64,000 nucleotides of DNA from Bacillota bacterium (GCA_023461435.1 JAEYLC010000044.1:158794-222793); one strand, 5' to 3'. Positions 52,445 to 61,477 are shown, counted from the stretch's first letter. Made by a program: numbers and translations. Notes: a model not told the origin generated them from the letters alone.

Positions 52445-53455
52445 TTGGCGAATATCTTATCGCAAAATGAAATAGATGAGCTGTTGAGCGTATTGACCTC
52501 AGGGAAAGAATCCCATGTGGAGGAAGCGCCCGTTGAAGATACTCAGGCAGTCAAAAAGTACGATTTTCGCACCGCCAATAAATTCTCCAAAGAACAGATG
52601 AGGACGCTGCATTTTATCTACGATACTTACGCGAGCCGTCTTTCTACTTATCTCTCGGGTACTTTGCGGGCTATATGCGAAGTGGATGTCATCTCGATTG
52701 AGGAACAGTCGTTTTCCGAGCTCAGCAACTCGATGCCCTCGCCGGTCGTGGTATCCATCATCAGCATGCCGCCGCTTCAGGGCAATTCGCTTTATGTGAT
52801 CTCGTCGGCGGTCTCCTATGAAATCATCAGCCGCCTGCTCGGCGGGTCGGGAGAGCTTCAGGCGCTTGATAAGCCGTTTACCGAGATTGAGTTGTCTTTA
52901 ATGGAGCGCATCATCAGAAAGATGCTCAACCTGATGAACGAGGCATGGGAAAAGATCAACAAAGTGGATGTGCGTCTTGACAGAATCGAGACAAGCTCTC
53001 AGTATGTGCAGATCGTTTCCGCCAACGAGCCGATTGCCATCATCACGATGAATGTGAAGATCGGCGGCGTATCGGATATCATCAACATCTGTATACCCAA
53101 CGTGGCGGTTCAGCCCATTGCCAAAAAGCTCGTGATGAAAACCTGGTATTCCGAGCAGGATTTTAACAAGCGCACGCTCAATGTGAACGATTTAAAGCAG
53201 GGGCTTTCAGGCGTCACACTGACATTAAGCGCAGTTTTCAACAATATAGAAGCCACCGTTCGTGATATATTGAACACGCAGGTTGGCGACGTCATTAAAG
53301 TGGATCATTGCATTCATACCCCGGTGACCGTGAAGGTTGAGCATATCCCCAAGTTCAAAGGCTTTGTGGGTATGCAGGGATCAAACTACGCGGTTAAAAT
53401 CGCGGACATTTTGGAGGAGGGTACAGTTGATGAGTCAGACGCCGGCGAACGATAA
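52445..53455 (+). CDS. fliM: Flagellar motor switch protein FliM
   Basis: 336 residues. The N-terminal CheY-binding peptide ILSQNEIDELLSVL is clear. The CheC-like middle domain and C-terminal SpoA (FliN-like) domain follow. FliM connects CheY-P binding to rotor switching. TTG start with GAAGGAG before it. Overlaps fliY by 26 bases. Confidence 0.96.
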   Translation: MANILSQNEIDELLSVLTSGKESHVEEAPVEDTQAVKKYDFRTANKFSKEQMRTLHFIYDTYASRLSTYLSGTLRAICEVDVISIEEQSFSELSNSMPSPVVVSIISMPPLQGNSLYVISSAVSYEIISRLLGGSGELQALDKPFTEIELSLMERIIRKMLNLMNEAWEKINKVDVRLDRIETSSQYVQIVSANEPIAIITMNVKIGGVSDIINICIPNVAVQPIAKKLVMKTWYSEQDFNKRTLNVNDLKQGLSGVTLTLSAVFNNIEATVRDILNTQVGDVIKVDHCIHTPVTVKVEHIPKFKGFVGMQGSNYAVKIADILEEGTVDESDAGER

Positions 53456-54503
53456 CGAGCCCATCAGCAACTTTGATGATACGACTCTTTCTGAACTTGA
53501 AAAGGATACGCTCGGAGAAATCGGCAATATCTGCATGGGAACGTCGGCCACGACGTTATCGACATTGCTCGGAAAACGTGTGAATATCACCACGCCGCGG
53601 GTGAGCACCTGCAGAGGCGACGAGTATCTCGACGATTATGACAAGCCCATGGTCGCCACCGAGGTATCGTATACCCAGGGCGTTGACGGCACCAATGTTT
53701 TTCTTTTAAAGAAGGAAGACGCGCTTTCAATCACACAGGTGCTGGTTGGTTCCGATACCGATGTTGAAGAGCTTTATTTAAGCGCGATCAGTGAAGTGAT
53801 GAACCAGATGGTGGGATCATCCTCCACATCGCTCGCGGATCTATTGCATGTGAGCATCAATATTTCGCCGCCGGTGGTCCGCGAAATCACGCGCGAAACC
53901 GTATCGAATTCGGATGGCGAGCTGCTCATTAAAACAAGTTTTCGTCTGGAGATTGAGGATCTGCTGGTCAGCAATCTGGTGCAGATTATGCCTTTTGCGT
54001 TTGGCAGAAATCTGGTCCGCAAGCTGATCGGCGAGGAACCAAAGGAAACAATACCGGCGCCGCCGGTTCCCCCGCAGGCGCCGCCAACAAGGCCCGTCCA
54101 GGCGGCACCGCCGGTTTCTCCGCCGGCACCGAGAGCAAAGGAAAAGGATGATATACGGATGCGCAACGAAGAGAAGGTTGAATTAAAAGCAGTAAAATTC
54201 GAATCGTTTGACAACAAAGGCAGTGACTTTTTTATGGAGCATCCCGAGATGGGCAAGAATATCGATCTGATCATCGATGTGCCGCTCCATGTGACGGTGG
54301 TTCTTGGCAAAACACGCAAAAGCATAAAAGAAATACTGGATTTCAACCGCGGGTCGATCATCGTTCTGGACAGGCTGGCCGGTGAAATGGTGGATGTGCT
54401 CGTAAACGGCAAGCTGTTTGCCAAAGGCGAGGTCGTGGTCATTGACGATAATTACGGCGTCCGCATCACGGAGATCACCTCCGAACAGAACAAGGAAGGC
54501 TAA
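53430..54503 (+). CDS. fliY: Flagellar motor switch phosphatase FliY
   Basis: 357 residues from the ATG at 53430, which follows GGAGGAGG; the frame extends upstream inside fliM but that part is not family-like. CheC-like phosphatase domain with two active-site helices (LGEIGNICMGTSATTLSTLL and ISEVMNQMVGSSSTSLADL), a Pro-rich linker (about 210-245), and a C-terminal FliN/SpoA domain (VPLHVTVVLGKTRKSIKEIL). FliY both builds the C ring and removes phosphate from CheY-P. Confidence 0.95.
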   Translation: MSQTPANDNEPISNFDDTTLSELEKDTLGEIGNICMGTSATTLSTLLGKRVNITTPRVSTCRGDEYLDDYDKPMVATEVSYTQGVDGTNVFLLKKEDALSITQVLVGSDTDVEELYLSAISEVMNQMVGSSSTSLADLLHVSINISPPVVREITRETVSNSDGELLIKTSFRLEIEDLLVSNLVQIMPFAFGRNLVRKLIGEEPKETIPAPPVPPQAPPTRPVQAAPPVSPPAPRAKEKDDIRMRNEEKVELKAVKFESFDNKGSDFFMEHPEMGKNIDLIIDVPLHVTVVLGKTRKSIKEILDFNRGSIIVLDRLAGEMVDVLVNGKLFAKGEVVVIDDNYGVRITEITSEQNKEG

Positions 54504-54508
54504 AAAAA

Positions 54509-54530
54509 CACCCCGCATGGGGTGATTTTA
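54509..54530 (+). terminator. Terminator after fliY
   Basis: Stem CACCCC (54509-54514) with GGGGTG (54519-54524), then ATTTTA. A second hairpin AAGGGC (54550-54555) with GCCCTT (54567-54572), followed by TTGTTTTT, may reinforce it; this one overlaps the 3' end of the convergent spore protein gene. Confidence 0.6.
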
Positions 54531-54560
54531 AAATTTGCATGTCAGACTTAAGGGCTTTGA

Positions 54561-54779
54561 TCAAATGCCCTTTTGTTTTTCAGCCATTTGTATCATACGC
54601 TTCACCATTTCGCCGCCGATGGGGCCGCCCTGAGCACCGTTCACTTTGGCGGGCAGGTCGCCTTTATATTCGTCGTTGTTTTCCTTGCAATACTGCGATA
54701 TGCCCAGTTCCGTCGCACATTCCATTTTAAATTGGGTCCACGGATGATCGGGTCCGTATTTTCTTTTTCCAGATGCCAT
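54561..54779 (-). CDS. Small acid-soluble spore protein, alpha/beta-type, divergent
   Basis: 72 residues from the ATG at 54779, preceded by AAAGGA; the frame runs up to 54806 without a ribosome site. The C-terminal half (VNGAQGGPIGGEMVKRMIQMAEKQ) is the DNA-binding alpha/beta SASP region. The first half, with KMECATELGI, fits the germination-protease site region but has Cys where Ile or Phe is usual, and the protein has two cysteines (another in QYCKEN). SASPs coat spore DNA, so this implies a spore former. Confidence 0.82.
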   Translation of the reverse strand: MASGKRKYGPDHPWTQFKMECATELGISQYCKENNDEYKGDLPAKVNGAQGGPIGGEMVKRMIQMAEKQKGI

Positions 54780-55136
54780 TACTCTCATTCCTTTCTGTTT
54801 AGCCATTTATATGTATTGCTGTTTCTTGAGTTTAGTTTTTGCAGAAGCGGAATAAAAAAACCTGTTAAAAAATACGCAGGTTAAGTATTTTCGCTGGCAA
54901 TTCTAAAAATTAGTATTTTCAATGTGTTTTGTGTTATATAAACATCGTCGCGATATTAGACCATTTGCGTTTGCTTATGGAAGCCGATATAAATACATAT
55001 GTAGATAAAAGTATATAATAATAAAAAATGTATTAATGATATTGCGTGATAAAGTCACGGAAAAACGCATGGATTTACTCTAAATTAAAGCTGTGAAAAA
55101 AATATCGATTCTTCTGCTGTCCCAAGGAGACGTTTT
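54780..55136. other. A/T-rich intergenic region, no gene found
   Basis: About 350 bases with no supportable ORF. A CATATAA-like -10 (54806-54813, minus strand) may belong to a forespore promoter of the spore protein gene, but no matching -35 was found. A weak hairpin AACCTG/CAGGTT lies at 54859-54882. TATAAT at 55014-55019 could serve the ferredoxin gene, again without a good -35. Confidence 0.5.
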
Positions 55137-55328
55137 ATGAAATTGGAAATCAATCAGCGCAGATGTCCGCAAAACCATCCGTGTCCGTCCGTCAGAGTTT
55201 GCCCGGCAGAGGCGTTGTCGCAGCAGGGCTTTAATGCGCCCGCTGTCGACCAGGATAAATGCATCGAGTGCGGAAAGTGCGTACGTTTTTGCCCGATGGG
55301 TGCGCTGTCATTACAGGAAGAGAGGTAG
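55137..55328 (+). CDS. 4Fe-4S ferredoxin-like protein
   Basis: 63 residues. A complete cluster motif C-x2-C-x2-C-x3-C is seen in CIECGKCVRFCP, and a second set of cysteines in CPQNHPCPSVRVCP near the N-terminus has irregular spacing, so it may hold one or two clusters. Ribosome site AAGGAG. It ends 4 bases before the oxidoreductase gene, so it probably carries electrons for, or is regulated with, that enzyme. Confidence 0.82.
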   Translation: MKLEINQRRCPQNHPCPSVRVCPAEALSQQGFNAPAVDQDKCIECGKCVRFCPMGALSLQEER

Positions 55329-55332
55329 TCAT

Positions 55333-57786
55333 ATGAAAGTCATTATTATCGGCGGAGTGGCCGGCGGAGCCAGCTGCGCGGCGCGCCTCCGGAGGCTCGA
55401 TGAGTCGGCTGAGATCATCATGATCGAAAAAGGGCCGTATATCTCGTTTGCAAACTGCGGTCTTCCTTATCATGTCGGCGGCGTGATTGATAACCGCGAT
55501 AAGCTGCTGCTTCAAACGCCCGAGTCTTTCCACGCGCGGTTCAACGTGGACGTGCGCGTGAACAGCGAAGTGATGAGCATCGACAGAACGGCGAAAAAGG
55601 TCACGGTGGTGCGGGACGGGCATACTTACGACGAAGGCTACGATGTGCTCGTGCTGTCGCCGGGCTCCACGCCGATTGTGCCGAATCTGCCCGGCATAGG
55701 CAGTGAGAAGATCAAGTCGCTTTGGAATATACCCGATATGGACGCGATCATGGCTCTGATGAAGCAGTCGGAGGCCAAAACAGCCGTTGTGGTGGGCGGC
55801 GGTTTTATCGGCATCGAGATGGCGGAGAATTTAAAGCATGCGGGCCTTTCGGTGACTCTGGTCGAAATGCTCGATCAGGTGATGCCGCCCATCGATTTTG
55901 AGATGGCGCAGGTACTGCATAAGCATCTCGTGGACAGCGGCGTAGCGCTCGCGCTCGGAGAACGCGTGGAGCGCTTTGAAGAAACCGCGGGCGGCGTCAG
56001 TGTGGTGACGGATAAGCATAGCATACCGGCGGATATCGTGATTCTTGCCATTGGCGTGAAGCCGAATTCGTCGTTGGCTGTGCAGAGCGGCCTAAAAACA
56101 AACGCGCGCGGCGGCATTGTGGTGGATGAATTCTTAAAAACCTCCGATGAGAACATATACGCCGTGGGCGACGCGGTGGAGATAGAGAACTATGTGACGC
56201 ATGAAAGAGCGCTGATCCCTCTGGCGGGCCCGGCCAACAAGATGGGGCGCATGGCGGCGGACAACATCTGCGGTATGAACAGAAAATACAAGGGAACGCT
56301 CGGTTCTGCCGTGGCCAAGGTGTTTGATATGACCGTGGCTTCCACGGGCTTAAGCGAAAAGCAGCTTAAAAACGCGGGCAAGAAAATCGATGAAGACTTT
56401 GGCGTGACGGTGATCCACCCGCTGTCCCATGCGGGCTATTATCCGGGCGGCATGCCGCTGACGATGAAGCTTATATTCTCAAGGCCGGACGGACGCGTGC
56501 TCGGCGCACAGGCTGTGGGCTATAACGGCGTGGAAAAACGCATCGATATAATCGCGTCGGCGATGCATTTCAATGCGAGCGTTTACGATCTCGAAGAGCT
56601 CGAACTTTGCTACGCGCCGCCGTATTCGTCCGCAAAGGACCCCGTCAACATGGCAGGTTATTCGGCGGATAACATTTTGGCCGGCATCGTTAAAAACGTG
56701 ACCTTCGGCGATTTGAAATCGCTCCCCGCTGATGCGCTATATCTCGATGTGCGCACGCACGCCGAAGTCTCGATGGGCGCGGTGCCCGGCAGCGTCAATA
56801 TCCCTGTGGACAATCTGAGGGAGAGGATGCAGACGCTCGACAAGGATAAAACATACATCATTTATTGCGCGGTGGGTATTCGCGCCTACATCGCGGCGCG
56901 TATGCTCATGCAGAACGGCTTTAAGGATGTGCGCAATCTGGCGGGTGGATACACGACATACCGCGTGGCGAGCAAGAATTATACGATAAGCGCGGCCGAC
57001 GGCCCAAAGGCCGTCAAGCCCGAAAAAAGCACCCCCAAAGCCGCGGCTGGCAGCGCCATCAAGGTGGACGCGTGCGGGCTGCAATGTCCCGGCCCCGTCA
57101 TCAAGCTGTATGAAGCCATGCTCGAGGCCAAGGACGGCGATGTGATCAACATCACATCCACCGACCCCGGATTCTTTGCGGATGCGTCCTCATGGTGCTC
57201 GCGCACGCAGAACACCTACATGAAGGGTGAAAAGCTCGACGACAGCTTTTCGGTCTGGATCAAAAAGGGCTGTGAGGGTGAAGCCGCGACGGGCGGCGCG
57301 TGCATGACGGCTTCGGGCAACGACAAATCCATGGTGGTTTTCAGCGGAGATATGGATAAAGCGCTCGCAAGCTTTATCATCGCCAACGGCGCGGCTGCAA
57401 TGGGCCGCCGCGTGACCATGTTCTTCACGTTCTGGGGCCTTAACATATTGCGCCGCCGCGAGAAGGTGAAGGTGAAAAAAACATTCATGGAAAAGATGTT
57501 CGGCGCAATGATGCCGCGTGGCACCTCTAAACTCAAGCTTTCCAAGATGAACATGATGGGCATGGGCTCCAAAATGATGAAGGGCATCATGAAAAAGAAA
57601 AACGTCGCGACGCTCGATGAGCTGATTGCCCAGGCCAGGAAAAACGGCGTGCGGCTTGTGGCCTGCACGATGTCGATGGACGTGATGGGCATACACAAGG
57701 AAGAGCTGATCGACGGCGTGGAGCTGGCCGGCGTGGCGTCTTATCTCGGCGCGGCGGAGAACAGCGATACCAACCTCTTCATCTAG
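55333..57786 (+). CDS. CoA-disulfide reductase-like flavoprotein fused to rhodanese, TusA and DsrE-like domains
   Basis: 817 residues. Residues 1-440 are a pyridine-nucleotide disulfide reductase of the CoA-disulfide/NADH oxidase type: FAD loop IIGGVAGGASCA, redox cysteine C42 in SFANCGLPY, NAD loop VVGGGFIGIEMAENL, second FAD site YAVGDAVE. Residues about 455-545 are a rhodanese domain with C512 in YCAVGIRA. Residues about 575-645 are TusA-like with CGLQCPGP. The last 160 residues are DsrE/DsrF-like (CTMSMDVMGI). The set suggests persulfide or polysulfide reduction with sulfur passed between cysteines. Start at 55333 is inferred from the family N-terminus. Confidence 0.9.
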   Translation: MKVIIIGGVAGGASCAARLRRLDESAEIIMIEKGPYISFANCGLPYHVGGVIDNRDKLLLQTPESFHARFNVDVRVNSEVMSIDRTAKKVTVVRDGHTYDEGYDVLVLSPGSTPIVPNLPGIGSEKIKSLWNIPDMDAIMALMKQSEAKTAVVVGGGFIGIEMAENLKHAGLSVTLVEMLDQVMPPIDFEMAQVLHKHLVDSGVALALGERVERFEETAGGVSVVTDKHSIPADIVILAIGVKPNSSLAVQSGLKTNARGGIVVDEFLKTSDENIYAVGDAVEIENYVTHERALIPLAGPANKMGRMAADNICGMNRKYKGTLGSAVAKVFDMTVASTGLSEKQLKNAGKKIDEDFGVTVIHPLSHAGYYPGGMPLTMKLIFSRPDGRVLGAQAVGYNGVEKRIDIIASAMHFNASVYDLEELELCYAPPYSSAKDPVNMAGYSADNILAGIVKNVTFGDLKSLPADALYLDVRTHAEVSMGAVPGSVNIPVDNLRERMQTLDKDKTYIIYCAVGIRAYIAARMLMQNGFKDVRNLAGGYTTYRVASKNYTISAADGPKAVKPEKSTPKAAAGSAIKVDACGLQCPGPVIKLYEAMLEAKDGDVINITSTDPGFFADASSWCSRTQNTYMKGEKLDDSFSVWIKKGCEGEAATGGACMTASGNDKSMVVFSGDMDKALASFIIANGAAAMGRRVTMFFTFWGLNILRRREKVKVKKTFMEKMFGAMMPRGTSKLKLSKMNMMGMGSKMMKGIMKKKNVATLDELIAQARKNGVRLVACTMSMDVMGIHKEELIDGVELAGVASYLGAAENSDTNLFI

Positions 57787-57819
57787 CGGAGAATAGAAAA
57801 CCGAAGTTATGCAATGAAA

Positions 57820-57855
57820 TGGCCTGCACCGTTGGTGCAGGCCAGCTTGATTTTT
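57820..57855. terminator. Terminator-like hairpin between convergent genes
   Basis: Perfect 11-bp stem TGGCCTGCACC (57820-57830) with GGTGCAGGCCA (57834-57844), then TTGATTTTT on the plus strand. It can end the oxidoreductase transcript and perhaps the convergent membrane-protein gene. Confidence 0.6.
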
Positions 57856-58592
57856 ACATATCCGTTGGGGTCTCGTCGCCTTGGTCAGGCGCCGGAGCCG
57901 TTTGCTGCGGCTGAGCGGGAGTCTGTACAGGCTGCGGCTGAGCGGGAGTCTGTACAGGCTGCGGCTGAGCATACCCCTGATTCGGCTGCTGGGGGTAGGG
58001 CTGATACGGCTGTCCGCCATAGCCCTGATAGGGTTGCTGTCTGCCATAGCCTTGATAGGGCGGCTGGTTATAGCCGGGATACGGCGGCTGCTGACCATAG
58101 CCCTGATACGGCTGATACGGCGGTTGACCGTAGCCGGGATACGGCTGAGCGCCCGCATAGCCCGTCTTTGGCCCGCTGAAAGCGACGATGGCGGCGATGA
58201 CCGACAGCAGCTCAATGATGATCATGAATATGCCGACGATAAGCATCGTGCTATCATAGCCGTAGGAGTAGTAGCTGTAATCCGATATGGCGGCTGTGGC
58301 GCTGACTGTACCGATAATGAAAAGGATAAGCAGCGGCAGACCCGTGATCATCATCAGCACGCCGCCTGCAATGCGATTGCTGAGCACGACGCATCCGCCC
58401 ACCAGATTGGATGATCGCAAATAAAAACATCAGGGCGAATACCCAGAACGAGGTGAAGATGCTTGCTCCGTACGAAGAAGCCATGGAAACGAGCGATGTG
58501 CCCACCAGAAGAACGATCAGACCGATAATAATGTTAAAAATGCCTGCAATGAGCCCCAAAACAAACGCGGACGTTTTACCTTTTTTATTCAT
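57854..58592 (-). pseudogene. Frameshifted four-segment membrane protein with Gly/Pro/Tyr/Gln tail
   Basis: Read on the minus strand, a start at 58592 (MNKKGKTSAF) gives two membrane segments and a good N-terminus, then goes out of frame near 58385-58425. The continuation in the next frame (from about 58420) supplies two more membrane segments (IAGGVLMMITGLPLLI, STMLIVGIFMIIIELL) and a tail rich in PYQGYG- and PVQTPAQ-type repeats. The second frame has only a TTG and no ribosome site. So it looks like one DUF4064-like gene split by one base. A sequencing error is as likely as a real mutation. Confidence 0.6.
57904..57970 (-). repeat. Tandem 27-bp coding repeat
   Basis: Two exact 27-base units (57913-57939 and 57940-57966) with partial units on both sides, encoding the nine-residue repeat QPVQTPAQP in the C-terminal tail of the membrane protein. 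Such repeats can vary in number by slippage. Confidence 0.85.
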
Positions 58593-58783
58593 ATCAACCT
58601 CCTATAATAGATGTTATGATGAAAGCCGCCGGCTCGGCGGCAAAAAACACATATTAAACGCTTATTTCGACATTATTTACAAAAATATTCTACTCGATGA
58701 TATCTTTTCCGTCAAACAGATTTCACTCCGGAAATCCTTAAATTTAACAATATGTAAATAATGGGACAACGAGGCTGAAGGAC

Positions 58784-58813
58784 TTGGTTTGGCCGCATAC
58801 TATATGGTATAAT
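58784..58813 (+). promoter_or_regulatory. Sigma-A-type promoter of rex
   Basis: TTGGTT (58784-58789), 18-bp spacer, perfect TATAAT (58808-58813). It overlaps the upstream in-frame start at 58812, which supports the ATG at 58836. No clear Rex operator was found beside it. Confidence 0.55.
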
Positions 58814-58835
58814 GAAAAAAAGGAGGGGCGTTTTT

Positions 58836-59474
58836 ATGCAGGAAAACAGGATTTCAGACGCGGTTATACACAGACTGCCCAAGTACTACCGGTATCTATC
58901 TGAGCTGGAAGCTGCAGGGATCGAGCGTGTCTCGTCATCGCGGATGAGCCACGACATGAACCTCAATGCGTCCCAGATCAGACGGGACCTCAACTGCTTT
59001 GGCGGCTTCGGGCAGCAGGGCTATGGCTACCAGGTCGGCCGCTTAAGGCAGGAGATCATGAAGATACTCAGCATCGGCTCAGCGTATAAGGCCGTGATTG
59101 TGGGCGCGGGCAATATCGGACAAGCGTTATTGAAGTACCGCCATTTTGCCGACGAAGGCTATGATGTCATCGCGGTATTTGATGCCGACTCGCATCTGGT
59201 GGGCCGGGACGTGGGCGGCAAATTGATCCGTCCCATGAAAGAGCTTGCCGACTTTGTCAAAGAAAACAATGTGGACATCGGCATCATCACCGTTCCTAAA
59301 TCGGTTGCCCAGAAAACCGCGGATACGCTGGTCAGTCTCGGCGTGAAAGGCATATGGAACTTTGCGCCCGTTGACGTGGAGGTCAGGCGCGGTGTCAGCG
59401 TGGAAAACGTGCACCTGAGCGACAGCTTATACATTCTTTCCTATCATATGAGGGATAAAAGTGAAAACAATTAA
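58836..59474 (+). CDS. rex: Redox-sensing transcriptional repressor Rex
   Basis: 212 residues. Rex represses fermentation and respiration genes until NADH rises. N-terminal winged helix (ISDAVIHRLPKYYRYL, SSRMSHDMNLNASQIRRDL, FGGFGQQGYGY) and C-terminal Rossmann domain with VIVGAGNIGQAL. All typical. ATG at 58836 follows AGGAGG; its 3' end overlaps the YjbQ-family gene by 14 bases. Confidence 0.96.
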   Translation: MQENRISDAVIHRLPKYYRYLSELEAAGIERVSSSRMSHDMNLNASQIRRDLNCFGGFGQQGYGYQVGRLRQEIMKILSIGSAYKAVIVGAGNIGQALLKYRHFADEGYDVIAVFDADSHLVGRDVGGKLIRPMKELADFVKENNVDIGIITVPKSVAQKTADTLVSLGVKGIWNFAPVDVEVRRGVSVENVHLSDSLYILSYHMRDKSENN

Positions 59475-59859
59475 CATACGCAGCACAAAAAGGTGTGAGT
59501 TTATCGACATCACGCCGGAGGTGCGGCAGGCCGTTAAAGAGAGCAATATGCCAAGCGGGCTTGTGTGCGTATTTGTTCCACATACCACGGCGGGTGTGTC
59601 GATCAACGAAAACGCCGATCCGGACGTGAAGCGCGACGTGCTTTTCGCGCTGGACCGCGCCGTGCCGAACAGCGGGTTTTATCACGGGGAGGGCAATTCG
59701 GATGCCCATACCAAGGCATTGATGACGGGATTTTCTCTGACCGTGATCGTGGAGGATGCCCGACCGGTGCTCGGGACCTGGCAGAGCATATACTTCTGTG
59801 AATACGATGGGCCGCGCCAGCGCAAGGCATATATTAAGATTATAAAAAGCATCGATTAA
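59461..59859 (+). CDS. YjbQ family (UPF0047) protein
   Basis: 132 residues. Conserved marks: VPHTTAGVSINENADPDV, FYHGEGNSDAHTKALMTG and LGTWQSIYFCEYDGPR. Members have weak thiamin-phosphate synthase activity in vitro but no settled role. GTG start, 14-base overlap with rex, so co-transcribed. Confidence 0.9.
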   Translation: MKTINIRSTKRCEFIDITPEVRQAVKESNMPSGLVCVFVPHTTAGVSINENADPDVKRDVLFALDRAVPNSGFYHGEGNSDAHTKALMTGFSLTVIVEDARPVLGTWQSIYFCEYDGPRQRKAYIKIIKSID

Positions 59860-59906
59860 TGGGACATGACAAAATTGTAAAATCAATGACAATATATGCT
59901 TTTGTA

Positions 59907-59935
59907 TTTACAAAGGCTTGTATTTGTTGTATCTT
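59907..59935 (+). promoter_or_regulatory. Sigma-A-type promoter of the first VanW-family gene
   Basis: TTTACA (59907-59912), 17 bases, TATCTT (59930-59935). Spacer and -35 resemble the promoter at 61515 (both TTTACAAA then GGCTTGT). Confidence 0.55.
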
Positions 59936-59974
59936 AAGCTGAGTCGTTGCATGGCTGAAAGGGGTGACAAAGCA

Positions 59975-61477
59975 GTGCAGAAACGAAGAAAACAAAACGA
60001 GACTTATAAAATGCTTTTAATGGCATTTGGCATATTGATCGTGGCGCTGGTCGTGGTGCTGATACTGCTGCTGGCCGGGGTGGATACCACGGCGGAGCAG
60101 CGCGAGGCGAATCTTGTGAAGAGCGGCCATTTTATTGAGGGCGTATCAGTGGAAGGTGTGGACTTATCCGGCCAGACGATGGAACAGGCGCTGGAAAATG
60201 AGACGCTGCAGTCTAAAGCCCAGCAGCTCGAATCCGGTTTTACGTATACATTTACAGTTGGCTCCAACGAATACAGCTACAGCGCCGCAGAGCTGGGAAT
60301 TACCTCGAGCCTTGAGCAGACGCTTGAGGAAGCGATGAAATACGGGCAGCTTGCGGACGGCGAGACGCTCCGTGAGCAGCAGCGGCAGGCCAAGCAGGGC
60401 GGCTACGATTTTAAGCTCGGCATGCACGCCGATGAAGCGGCCGTGCTCGAAAAGCTGACGGCATTGAAGCCTTCGATCGATACGCTGCCGCAGGACGCGG
60501 CGCTGAACATCCGTGACGATGTGCAGGGTGAGGGGCGTTTTGAGTATGTCGATGCCATGACGGGTGTGGATATCGATGTATCGAATTTTGCAAAGCTGCT
60601 TTGCGAAAGGATCAACAGCGGCGACTATGGTGTGGTGGAAGCACCCGCCATCATCACAAACCCGAAGATTGACATCGAGACGCTGAAAGCCAATTCCAAA
60701 CTGATCAGCACCTATTTTTCGGAATTTAAAGGCAGTGGGCTCGACAACGCGGATCGTGTGACCAATATCCGCATCTTGGCGGGCATTGTGAACGGCGTGG
60801 TGATTGAGCCGGGCGAAACATGGTCGATCAACGACGCGGCGGGACCGAGAGACGAAAAAACCGCCAAAACAGTCGGCTGGGCATACGCCCCGGGCATCGC
60901 GGACGGCAATTACCGTATGGAAGTGGGCGGCGGCGTCTGCCAGGTATCAAGCACGCTTTACAACGCGGCGATACGCGCGGAACTGACCATTGTGGCCAGA
61001 AAGCCGCACAGCTGGCCGTCGGGCTACATTCCGAAGGGGATGGATGCGACGATCAGCACAGGCGGGCCGGATTTGAAGCTTTCCAATCCGTACAGCATGC
61101 CGATTTATCTGGAAGCGGTTATTGATGAAGAGAATAAAAAGCTGACGGTGAACATTTATGGGCCGCCGCTGACGCTTGGGTATTCGATTGATTTTGAAAA
61201 TGTGCTTGTGGCAACCGACCCTGCCCCGGAAACGATATACCATTATAACGCAACGGCCACGCCGGACGGCGAACCGATTGCCGAGGGCAAAGAGATTCCC
61301 GTGAAATTAAAACACGACGGACAGACCTGGGATGTCTACAAACTTTATAAGGACTCTGGCGACAATGTTGTTAAGCGTGAACAGTTTACTCATAACGTTT
61401 ATAAGGTGGTTCAAGGTGAAATCTACGCAAACAAGCCTGATCCCGAAGCTCCGCCGGTGGAATCTCCGGCTCAGTAA
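59975..61477 (+). CDS. VanW-family surface protein (copy 1)
   Basis: About 500 residues. Short basic N-terminus, membrane segment (about 13-36), two peptidoglycan-binding-4-like repeats (50-260), then the VanW domain with WSINDAAGPRD, GGGVCQVSSTLYNAA and GMDATISTGGPDLKL. A G5-like C-terminus follows. VanW proteins are predicted wall-associated; the link to vancomycin resistance is by name only. GTG at 59975 follows AAAGGGGTGA; ATG 59951 has no ribosome site. Confidence 0.85.
   Translation: MQKRRKQNETYKMLLMAFGILIVALVVVLILLLAGVDTTAEQREANLVKSGHFIEGVSVEGVDLSGQTMEQALENETLQSKAQQLESGFTYTFTVGSNEYSYSAAELGITSSLEQTLEEAMKYGQLADGETLREQQRQAKQGGYDFKLGMHADEAAVLEKLTALKPSIDTLPQDAALNIRDDVQGEGRFEYVDAMTGVDIDVSNFAKLLCERINSGDYGVVEAPAIITNPKIDIETLKANSKLISTYFSEFKGSGLDNADRVTNIRILAGIVNGVVIEPGETWSINDAAGPRDEKTAKTVGWAYAPGIADGNYRMEVGGGVCQVSSTLYNAAIRAELTIVARKPHSWPSGYIPKGMDATISTGGPDLKLSNPYSMPIYLEAVIDEENKKLTVNIYGPPLTLGYSIDFENVLVATDPAPETIYHYNATATPDGEPIAEGKEIPVKLKHDGQTWDVYKLYKDSGDNVVKREQFTHNVYKVVQGEIYANKPDPEAPPVESPAQ

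Noticed and set aside
54983..54990. Perfect GCCGATAT sigma-28 -10 sequence
   Set aside because: No TAAA-like -35 at 15 or 16 bases upstream, and no flagellar gene follows.
57904..57970. Short direct repeats considered as a CRISPR remnant
   Set aside because: The units are head-to-tail without spacers and encode a regular peptide repeat.
58254..58592. Separate 112-residue membrane protein gene
   Set aside because: Its last part after the second membrane segment is out-of-frame sequence; the natural continuation lies in the overlapping frame, so it is the front half of one gene.
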